A stretch of 64,000 nt of DNA from Colias croceus (lineage: Eukaryota; Arthropoda; Insecta; Lepidoptera; Pieridae): contig NC_059544.1 of NCBI RefSeq assembly GCF_905220415.1, forward strand, positions 7,318,501 to 7,382,500, written 5' to 3'. This document shows positions 24,660 through 34,835 of this stretch, piece after piece; position 1 is the first letter of the stretch, and each line of letters starts with the position of its first letter. Both the position numbers and the translations under genes were made by a program. A model generated the notes under the pieces. It was not told the origin of the DNA. It saw nothing but the letters and a program-made list of their open reading frames with translations, and did no database searches.

Positions 24660-27600
24660 ATGCCTCCCCACCAACAGGCGGCATCGTGGGCTTTATTCGA
24701 GTCGGACGCTACGAAAGACGCCACCATAGTGCCGCCCTCCGCTGACAAGCGAGAATGGAAAATCGTGTGGAGGAATGTGATCCTCTTCGCGTTTTTGCAC
24801 GCGGGCGGCGTATATGGTGCCTATTTGTTCTTCACTAAGGCTATGTGGGCGACCAGACTGTTTGGTTAGTATTATATTTTAGATAGGAACAATAAATACA
24901 TTTTATAGCCAGCTTTCCGCCCACGGCTCAAAGAAAAATCCCACGGGAAAGTGATGTTTTACCCCGATAAAAAGCAGCCTACAACATACCCAGTCACAAA
25001 CATCATTTTATTATATTGCTATTGTGACAGAAAACAAACAAACACACTTTCCCATTTATAATATTAGTCGTGGAAAAAATCGTAGTTTCGTTGCGATCGT
25101 AGTCAAGTTATTGTCAACTGTTCTTTTAATAATAATTGAAATACTGAAGTATTTTTTTTATATAAACAATATTTTTAATGTAGGTCATAATTTTATTCAT
25201 AACTTTAACGTAACGAATGTTAAGCAAAAACAATATAATTGCTAAACTAATGCTTCTGTAGAAGCATAACGTTTCTCTGAAAGTATTCATAATAATTATA
25301 TACAGTCAACTTTACTAAACTTAATTTTACCAAAACATCTGCCTCTAAACAGAAGATAATGAAATTCTTCAGAACTACAATACAATAAAGATTGTGTAAT
25401 TTTCCTGGTAAATATTAGCGTGATTTAATGGTTTATAAAAGAAGAGCAATATCAACAAATCAAATCTACTTTTTAATTAAAAAAATGCCTTTAATATAAT
25501 GAAAAAATAAACGTAAGAGAAAATGGGAAATGTAGGTGAAAAATTCGTAGAGTAAAAGCGCAAAGTGCCTAACTATCTTTACACGTTTTTTCCATATTTC
25601 CGACAACAGCTTTTAGCAGTAAAGTACCTATTATGATGACGTCATTTTTCATGAAACATCGACCCATGCCCTCTATTTTAATAAATATTATTGTTGATCG
25701 AATTTTGACACGTCATATTGTTTTAAAGTATCATTGACTTTTCAATCCTTACTTTTTTGTGTAAATATAACCTCCTCGTCCTGGCTTCGCTCGGGTTGAC
25801 GTATTTGTAAGTATTTCTAATGAAACAATACTACTCCAAAAATTGTCCAAACCCAAATCTATCACAAGAAAAATAATTAAAAATTAACACAAAAAGAAAT
25901 GTTTGTATTATAGTGTATAAAAATAATACTACTAAATAATAATAGAGTGATCAAATTGTAAATTGATAATTCCAACAGTAATAATAAAATCTCATAATAA
26001 TTTGCACTCGAATAATAATTGAAGAGAAACAAAGTAATTTCAACACGTTTAATGTTTATCTTTAATCGTTGACACGTTTGAGAATCTATGAAAATATTAC
26101 TGTTTATTATGCTAATACTCGATTGTTAAAACAATTTAAAAGGCTTACTTACTTGCTTTCAAGCAATTATTAACTTTGTAAATATCACGATCGATTTTTA
26201 ACACGCTTTTTCTTAGCCTAACCTGTATGCAAACGACTCCTTTTGATTCGATTTTTATCCACTCTAAAGGAACAAATTTAATTCAAAATTTATACACTTA
26301 TAAAAACCGGAGACAATACAATAATTTAATTAGTATGTATTATAATCAAACGTGTTTTCTAGTTTTTATTAAAACTGTATCTATTTGCAACCTACTTAGT
26401 TAGAGTTATTTGTACCTAGAGGCTAAATCTTAATTTTAATCATCCTTTATAATTTATATGCTAAAGTAGGTATATAAGGGAGAAAGCATTTCACTTGAGT
26501 AAATCAAGAAATGAAGGATTATTCGTAAGAAATTTATCGAATACCTTTTTCAACTAGCTGAAAGATGTTTGCCGATTGTATTCTAAAAATATCACATCTT
26601 CAATTTTGTGATTAAGTTTTATATTGTCTACCGAAATCCCTACTATCCCTACTAATATTATTAAAATGCGAAAGTAACTCTGTCTGTCTGTAACACTTTC
26701 CCGCATAGACCTCTCAACCGATTATGATGAAATTTGGCACAGACAATTTTTAGACCCTGAGAAAGAACATAGGCTACCTTTTATTGCGAAATATGTACCA
26801 CGGGTGAGGCCGGGGCGGACCGGCCGGGCGGATAACTACTGATATTGAAACCTATTGTACTAAATTCTACACCATTTCATTGCTTTTCTTTTTTTTTATT
26901 TATTTTTAGAGATACAGACTGCACGCCTCGTTAACGTGATGTCTTCAAAAATCCACAACAAATTTAATATCAAACTGAAGCCATACATTTTATTTATAAC
27001 CTTCTTAAAGCCACAAAATGTTTCAGGTTTAAAAGTCTTTGTAGTATTTTTTGTAAAGATAGAAACTTACCAATATATTGTGAGTGTGAATCAAAGTACG
27101 TAATCATTTTTATTATTCCCTAAGCTCGAGAAAATGAAGATATTTCATATGTATTTTCCTTTCTCTTTGAGAACGATACTCTTACATTTTCATTCATTCA
27201 TTTAAAGACATATCTCGAACTGGCTATTCTCTAACGAACATATGAACATAAATTGATGTAGGTAGGTACTTTCAATAAGTTATTTGAAGAACTATATTGT
27301 AGACTGTAGAAATACTCTTCATCTACCCTACCTTAATCTAAACAGTACGCCGAGCTTTCAGCGGCACTAATTTTATAATATCCAAACCGTATCTAAATTT
27401 CGGTTTATTTAAATATATAATATGAAAAATTCAAATGTAGGTAAGTATAGAAAATATTTGATTTGAATAACGTAATTCACTTCACGATAAGAGCAAATAT
27501 TCAACCGTTTTCATGTTTCATACAATATCTACCTAGTTACACGTACTTACCGATAAAAATGAAACCACAGAATCGTAGCTAAGCATAAAAATAATGTGTT

Positions 27601-30600
27601 ATTTTTGTTCCAGCGGTGTTCTTATACCTGTGTTCGGGTTTGGGCATTACAGCAGGCGCTCACAGGCTTTGGGCACACAAATCCTACAAGGCTCGGTTAC
27701 CGCTGCGCATTTTGCTAACCATTTTCAACACAATTGCCTTCCAAGTAAGTAATTGAGGAATCTACGCTACGTAACGAGATAAAGCTAAACTAAACTACTT
27801 ACTTACATGGGGAAGCGGGTTTTAAATTCAATCCGGAGTTTTTGGTTGAACGAAGCGAACAGAAAATGTGAAAATATATTTTGTAGCCTTTTTAACTTGT
27901 GTACAATCGCTAAAATCGTCCTACTATTGTAAATAATATAATTATATAAATAATATAAAATTAAAGCACCTATTACATAAATTTTACCTACCGAATTTTA
28001 GTCAATAAATATTAATTGACTTGTGATAAGGAATAAGATAAGAAATCCAAGTCCAGCATTCACGTGAGCATAGATAGCATAAAGTATAGAAACCGATGTA
28101 AACAAGTTTTTATATAACACCGTATAATACATAAAACACTCGATAAATTTTATTCAAATAAGATACGAAACCACGACAAAAATAAGGTCAAACGAAACGG
28201 CGTGTAATTTGAAAGAGAGCAGCTTTAATACCATCTGCCTTTATCTATAAAAAGTTTATTGCATCGGAAGAATATTTCCGACAACGATCACGTCACTAGG
28301 TGTACGTGATAAGTGTTTCTGATGACAAATATAATGACTTACATGAGAGGCACATGTCGAGCGTGTTATTGCAACCTATGACACCGTTATCAATGAACTT
28401 ACGCGCCAATAAAATAGTTTATCGCTTGGAATCGACATACGTGTTGACTTATGTGTGACTTTCACCCGGTTAGGGTATTTTCCTTTATGAAATGGGATTG
28501 AAGCCATATACATACTTCGTTTTCTATTCTATTTGCTTTCTGATATACATAATTATACTTATACATATATAAATGTTTGATTGAAAGGCTGCAATATTTT
28601 CGGGCTTTGATAATATTTGTTTAGTATGCATCAAATCAATTGTTCTTTGTTGTTTCCAATCAAATGAAAATTAGATTTTTAACAATTCCCTCGCTCGTTT
28701 TTAAAATTTAATGGAATACTATGGTTGAATGAATTAAAAACAAATATTGTGAAGTATAATAAACTTATTGTTGAATGTTTGTTTAAATTCAGAATCAACT
28801 TGCAAAAGTGTCGTATTGAATATTTAATTTTATACTTTGGAATATTTTAACGGAGGACATTTTTAGCGGAATAAATTATGCGATTGACATATCTATCAAA
28901 AACCTAATTAACTTACATCTAATTTATTTTACGTAGCCCTAGATTCTAGCGTATAAATTCTGTCCAAGTCTAAGTAATGGTTTTAAACAGTACTCACTCA
29001 GTAATCAACAAATTATTTACATAGTCTGAAATGTAATCTTAAATCAATAAAGTTAAATTGGTTAAAATACTCAAGCAGAACAAATCCAACTATTCGCCTA
29101 GATTCGAAATTAGAGTTATCGTGACTTGTACATGAATCTGTTGTAATTCTGATAGTTAATAATTTTTCTGCATCTTATTATTGCATATCTATAAATATTT
29201 ACGCAATTATTTTAATACAAAAAGAAACTAGACTATCATTATGTTTCTATTGGATGAAATTACAAATAATACATCTATTTTCTACAATTATACATTTCTA
29301 ATAACAGTTGAATGTCCATAATATTGATAATTTAAATCGTTGAATATTGTAGGTACCTAGTTGTTGCCTTGTAGATCAGCTCATGTTCACAAATATACTA
29401 TGTATTGATTATTGATTGAGTCCTAGATTCAGAATTATTTTCTACTTTTTAGTTATAAGTATCTATATTGAAAGCGTATTTTTAGTTTTTCAAACTATAT
29501 TTATTTTTTATCAGGACTCCGCCTTGGATTGGGCAAGGGACCATCGAATGCACCACAAGTACTCGGAGACGGACGCAGACCCGCACAATGCAACTCGCGG
29601 CTTCTTCTTCTCTCACATCGGATGGCTGCTGGTTCGAAAACATCCTGAGATCAAGGCTAAGGGACCTACCATAGATATGAGCGACCTGAAAGCGGATCCA
29701 ATACTTCGGTTCCAAAAACGGTGATACTTTTTACCTATCGTTATAGGAATGCTAATATTGACGGTTTTGGGCCATGGCTATAGAATAGTATGTCATAATA
29801 CTAATACTACATAAACTAATTTTATTTCATACCTATTACGGATTACCTGTACTTCAATTCTTTTTTATTGGATTCATCCTTCAGAACACTAAAACTGACC
29901 GCCTCCTTGGTACAGTGGTTAACGTGTGAGCGTAGAACCGAGGGGTCCTGGATTCGATTCCCAGTGGAGACGAAGAAAAAAAAAATGTCTTGGTCTGGCA
30001 GGACACAGGCTGATCACCTACTTGTCGCTAAAGAAAATCGATCGGTGAAACAGATGTATAATACATCTACCCCACTAGGACACATGGGAATTCACTTTCA
30101 TCCTTCAAAAAAAGCTTCAGCTTCAGGCCACAAAATCCACAAGTAAATGTCCTCCCGATGTTCACAAAAACTACCGCACCTGCAAGGGTACTTATAATAT
30201 ACTAGTGGTCCGCCCCGGCTTCGCCCGTGGTACATATTTCGCAATAAAAGGTAGCCTATGTCCTTTCTCGGGTATCAAAATATCTCCATATCAAATTTTA
30301 TGCAAATTGGTTCAGTAGTTTAGGCGTGATTGAGTAACAGACAGACAGACAGAGTTACTTTCTCATTTATATTATTAGTATGGATTGTCTCGTATAAGTT
30401 ACCTACATATTGTTTTATAATTTACAACTGTACTTTAAAAAAGTATTTGATGTTTTACACCTCTTTTCTAATATATTCACCTAATTTACTTTCAAACTAA
30501 TACAGATTTTTTTAAATAAAACCTAATACGGGCTACTTTCTATTACTAAAAAATAATACAATAGCTGTTAATAGCAGGCAAGTAACATGAGCATGTTACG

Positions 30601-32058
30601 ATAAAAAAGCAAGTGAGAGTTAATGAAAAACTAACTACCTAGTTACAATGTTTTGTGATAGCGTCAATTTTCTTGTTATTAAAATGTACAAATTGCTATT
30701 TGGGCCTATTTGTCTCAAAGGATCGCGTCTTCTTTAGAGCGATGTCTTCAATAAAATTAATTAATTAAAATTATACAGTATATTATTATCGCAATGTAGA
30801 AGTTCATTAAAATAGGTATTTTTATTTTTTTACAAAAATGCCTGAAGGTTTTTGTCCTGCCATCTTATAAATTTATGATATTATAATCTACTAGCGGTCC
30901 GCCCCGGCTTCGCCCGTGGTACATATTCACGCTTTCTCTACATAAGAACCATCCTCGTACTTCAAGGAATATAATAAAAAAAGAATTAAAGAAATCGGTT
31001 CAACTGTTCTAAAGTTATGCGCCAACACATTTTGGGATTCATTTTTATATTATAGATTTATATTTTGATAACCTGATTCCCGTAGATCTCAGCATATAAA
31101 AAAATAAAATAAGGAAATTCAACCATACGTTTAAAAGCTATTTGTGAATTCTATTATTTTACCCGTCATTTTGCACACTTTACAGCGACCTATCGACCTG
31201 TCTGCCCCTGAAGCCGTGAACACGTTCGCTGTAAAATATGAATTCTCTTCGCTAGAAACGTCGGCTTAAATAATATAAAATATGTTATATATATTTTTTA
31301 AATTCGTTCGTATTCAGTATCTACCTTCTTAATTGGAAGAAAAAAAAACATATAAGTGCTATCTAATCAATTCCTAATAGCTTTTTATACACTTTTTTTA
31401 TACAGCTTTATTGCCATTTAATATGGTCTAGGTTTTAATATAATTTAAACATTAATTATTGACAAAGTAGACTTAATGAATGATTTAAAAATTAAGATAT
31501 ATCTTAAACAAGCCTAACTAGCAAAGAAAGTAACCTAAATGAAGCATTCTTGATAAATGTATTCTATATTGTTTCAGGTACTACCTGATCTTGATGCCAC
31601 TGGCTTGCTTCATTCTGCCATCATACATTCCAACGCTATGGGGTGAAACCATGTGGAATGGGTACTTCGTGTGCGCTATTTTCAGATATGTGTACGTTTT
31701 GAACGTGACTTGGCTTGTTAATTCCGCGGCACACAAATGGGGTAGCAAGCCCTACGACAAAAACATCAACCCAGTTGAAACCAAACCAGTGTCACTTGTC
31801 GTATTGGGAGAAGGCTTCCACAACTACCACCACGTCTTCCCGTGGGACTACAAAACGGCCGAACTTGGCAACTACTCCCTAAACTTGACAAAGCTCTTCA
31901 TCGACACAATGGCCAAGATCGGTTGGGCGTATGACCTCAAAACCGTATCCCCTGAAGTCATCGAAAAGCGCGTCAAACGGACGGGAGACGGTTCACATGA
32001 AGAGTGGGGCTACGAAGAAATACACGACTCACCGAATGAAAAAGTGTGTCAAGACTAG
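24660..32058 (+). CDS. Acyl-CoA delta-9 desaturase, NPVE type, complete
   Basis: The four coding exons are 24660-24864, 27614-27744, 29515-29720 and 31578-32058. All are GT-AG and in phase, encoding 340 residues. The product is an ER membrane di-iron enzyme that uses cytochrome b5 and oxygen to insert a double bond into acyl-CoA. The three histidine boxes are present: HRLWAH (exon 2), HRMHH (exon 3) and HNYHH (exon 4). Hydrophobic segments follow the usual four-helix pattern. In the position used to class lepidopteran desaturases the sequence reads KNINPVETKPV; NPVE marks delta-9 enzymes that usually prefer C16 over C18 acyl chains. The ATG follows a TTTACAG acceptor by four bases, so transcription starts further upstream, perhaps at 17291. 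SINEs and other repeats occupy the introns. The activity class is inferred from the motif; the product profile would need an assay. Confidence 0.95.
24908..25069 (-). repeat. Worn copy of the 'CTGTCTGT' repeat family
   Basis: CTTTCCGCCCACGG and ATCCCACGGGAAAG mark one end and TTTATAATATTAGT the other; the CTGTCTGT part is eroded. In desaturase intron 1 (coding numbering). Confidence 0.5.
26649..26835 (+). repeat. Copy of the 'CTGTCTGT' repeat family
   Basis: Contains CCTACTAATATTATTAAAAT, AACTCTGTCTGTCTGT and GTACCACGGGTGAGGCCGG. In a desaturase intron. Confidence 0.65.
28240..28430 (+). repeat. Segment duplicated at 43033-43190
   Basis: Shared runs with the later copy include AAGTTTAT, GGAAGAAT, GTGTTATTGCAACCT and GTTATCAAT, with the same order and spacing apart from small gaps. 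It lies in the second coding intron of the desaturase. It shows no transposon ends. Confidence 0.6.
29897..30095 (+). mobile_element. tRNA-derived SINE, second copy
   Basis: Box A (TGGTACAGTGG) is intact and box B (GATTCGATTCC) has one change. Internal losses shorten it relative to the copy at 24134. Its flanks share TTCATCCTTCA (before 29888 and after 30095), a worn target duplication. It lies in the last desaturase intron. Confidence 0.85.
30201..30382 (-). repeat. Copy of the 'CTGTCTGT' repeat family
   Basis: Starts ACTAGTGGTCCGCCCCGGC and ends with the complement of the AACTCTGTCTGTCTGT block and TTATATTATTAGTATGGA. In the last desaturase intron. Confidence 0.7.
30891..31062 (-). repeat. 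Copy of the CGGTCCGCCCCGGCTTCG repeat
   Basis: Matches the element at 339 (GTGGTACATATTCACG, TCTCTACATAAGAACC). In the last desaturase intron. Confidence 0.65.
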
Positions 32059-32273
32059 TATAAGTTGTGTTCTACTAAACTAGATATACCAAAAAGTACA
32101 TACAGGAAGAAGTATTCTCTAAGTCGGTTGGAATATGGTGTGCAATGGCGGTGTTCAAGAAACTGTTGAGGGATTTGTTATGTAAAGATTATTTATTTTA
32201 GTGTGTATATGTATTAGTAAGCTCACATTTTGTACATGTTATAAAAGAAAAAGACTTATATTTAGTTTTTAGA

Positions 32274-32279
32274 AATAAA
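32274..32279 (+). terminator. Poly(A) signal of the desaturase
   Basis: AATAAA, about 216 nt after the TAG stop. It is the first canonical hexamer downstream. Confidence 0.65.
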
Positions 32280-33296
32280 TATTTAACATACTACGTACAG
32301 TGTTTTCTTACATCAATTATATTTTACCTTGTCCTTAGTCGTGCATGGGTTAATTAATTTAGTGTTGATGTACTCAATGGACATTGTTAAATAACAATAG
32401 GGTATTATTCCCTTAATTACGTTTTAGTTAGTTAATATAAACATTTGCATTATGTATGGAATACATTAAACTTCGAATTTCGTTATACTCGTAGTATCAC
32501 TTAATACCTATATTATTTTTACCAATGTTTTTGTTTTATTGTTTAAATACATATAAAGTTATAAGATCATTAACATTCAAACTAACTGGAACTGAGTCAC
32601 AAGCACTTTTGGTTTTGTATAGGTGATGGTTCATATAAATTTGTTAAATTGGTGACATCAATATTTATCGAAAACAAATCCTTATAAAACATTTTGTGTA
32701 AACAGACGAATCTATTTGAAATAAAACTCAATCGCTTTTAAAAGCTCGGAACAGTTCATACATAAGTTATTCTAAGTGAAACGTAATTGATCACTATAAA
32801 GGCCCCTAGGTAGAACCTTCGTTTGTACAAAAATAAATACGAAATAAATTTAAGTAGATATAAAATGCTGAAAGTAAGTATAGATAGGTTTGAATAAAAA
32901 TATTATAAAATTACAATTGAACTTAAATAACAATTAATTTAGCAGTAATTAAAAGCTGTTTTCTTTTTGAACTGGCAATAAGGAAAAACTTCTGAGCGTT
33001 TTGGAATCATCTTTTAAAACAAACAATCCCTCTTTAAAAAAAATCTTCTAAAAGGCTTTAATTATAATCCATGTGATTATATTTTTTAATTTAAGTAGCT
33101 AATACCAGTCTTTAAGATGAATAGATTTATATTATGTATTTACAAAATAACAAAAAATAAAAATAAATATTTTCTGTAAGTATGATGTATTAAGAACATA
33201 GAACATTAAAGATAATTTATATTTTATATATTTTATTTATTATTATCTACTAACAAACGCCGTATAAATACCGCTTAGAAAATAATTTTATTCGAG
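32280..33296. other. Region without recognised features
   Basis: AT-rich DNA between the desaturase 3' end and the decayed GPCR exon. I looked here for remains of the GPCR first exon, which in the intact gene lies just before this exon, and saw none. Confidence 0.5.
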
Positions 33297-33365
33297 CGGC
33301 AGCTGTTGCGATATCTTTCTTCATTTGCTGGTAACCGTACTTCGTTCTCCGCCCTAATTATATTG
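33297..33365 (+). pseudogene. Decayed copy of GPCR exon 2 (TM6 exon)
   Basis: After a still recognisable acceptor (TTATTCGAG, intact gene TTATTCCAG) the frame reads AAVAISFFICW, stop, PYFVLR. The intact gene at 46334 reads AAVAASFFICWSPYFVLR. The differences are one extra codon near the start, a TAA in place of the serine codon of the CWSP motif, and a short loss near the 3' end. DNA similarity resumes at 33885-33955 with GPCR intron sequence at 46960-47025 (CTCTGT, then TTATCG). No other GPCR exon is visible nearby, so this is a dead fragment. Confidence 0.75.
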
Positions 33366-33746
33366 ATACCTTACAGAATTACGATGTTTTTTCTAGAAGT
33401 AAATCAAAGACATTTTCATTGTACAAATTTATGGTTTTACACAAGTTAGAACGATAATTTCACAATAAGAAATAATTGAGTTTAAAATGGTTACAAGTTT
33501 TTAATTTTGACATTTTTAATACCTTTAAGTGTTCTTAACTAAGTACTTTTTTATTTATTTTATGATCCATATTTGAAACTCTACATTTATTACAACGGTG
33601 ATAATTCAACACTACAACACTAATTCTTCATTTGCGAAAATATGATAGTGAAGTTTCATTAAGAGAACACAGATAATTGTATATAATAAGTGCATCTAAG
33701 TTAACAACAATAAAACATATTACGCTTTGAACAACGTTCATCCCTT

Positions 33747-33800
33747 ATGGGGATGTTGAAAATATAGGGTACTAAATGGGGATGTTGAAAATATAGGGTA
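33747..33800 (+). repeat. Two tandem copies of a 25-bp word
   Basis: The word starts ATGGGGATGTTGAAAATA and ends TAGGGTA. It occurs at 33747-33771 and 33776-33800 without a mismatch, separated by four bases. A recent slip duplication is likely. Confidence 0.8.
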
Positions 33801-34835
33801 AAATTAAATATATCACATACCTTAGTCACATACATTCATATTTGATCAGGAAACGAATTGCGAACTCTGTGCATTTCATAGATAACCCGCATTTTTGTAT
33901 TCAGCTCTGTCAGAATGATATTTTACGTTTATCGTTCTGTATACTTTTTACTATTCTCAATTTTAAACACCGTCCCGCGTAAATTGTAATAAAATTATAG
34001 AAAATAGCATAGGGTTGAAATAACAATGTGTAACTACTGTCATTTGAGAAATCATTAATTTGTAAAATAAGAAGAGACAAATTCAATTAACAGTTAAAAC
34101 CATATTATTACACTCTTTGTTAATCTAATATGTTTGTTAAAATGGCATAATAAAGTCTTTGCTTACATATACTCGTACCATTCAAATGTAGGAACATCGA
34201 TTATACGACCATTATAATATAAAAATAAAAGTTAAAGGACAATAACAATAATGCCTTTTTGTGATTTTGTTCTTTTTTTCTGCTTTGTCCATTCATGTTT
34301 GTACAATGAAGTATAATAAATAAATAAATAAATAAACAATAATCTTTATCCTCATATTCACAATTTAATGTATGTAAATTAAATTAATTTATAGGTTACT
34401 GTTATTTGAATTCTCACCCAGTCTGTTACATGCAAAGTGAACACCCGGTATCGAAATTAAAATCTCCCATCGAATGTTCAATTGCATTAATTTTGAATTT
34501 TCGTCTAAGTTCTCCTTTTGGTATTAGGTTCTTAATGGCAATTCTTAAATTAATTTCGCATTTAAACTTTTAGTTTTATACCGTAGTTACATCTGTTTCG
34601 CTTGCATGTTCCAAATAATATACTGCTATGGGTACATTAGGTAGGTACTACTCAATACGACAAGGGTTTTCTTTACCTTTCCTAGTAAAGTGTAAATTAA
34701 AAATCTAGTGTGAATGAATATCATTCTCAGTAAAATTGGTATTTAAAATAAAACAAAAAAGCTTTTCAAGTACATTTAATCCAATAACGAATCGAGCCAT
34801 AGTCAGAATATTAGAGCGATTATAAACTATCCTTT
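33801..34835. other. Region without recognised genes
   Basis: Contains the resumed GPCR-intron similarity at 33885-33955 and an ATAAATAAATAAATAAATAA microsatellite at 34316-34335. Nothing else is evident. Confidence 0.5.

Noticed and set aside
29482..29715. 77-codon minus-strand frame
   Set aside because: Antisense to desaturase exon 3 with the HRMHH box.
29868..30146. 92-codon plus-strand frame
   Set aside because: It lies across a tRNA-derived SINE and its flanks, with no protein features.
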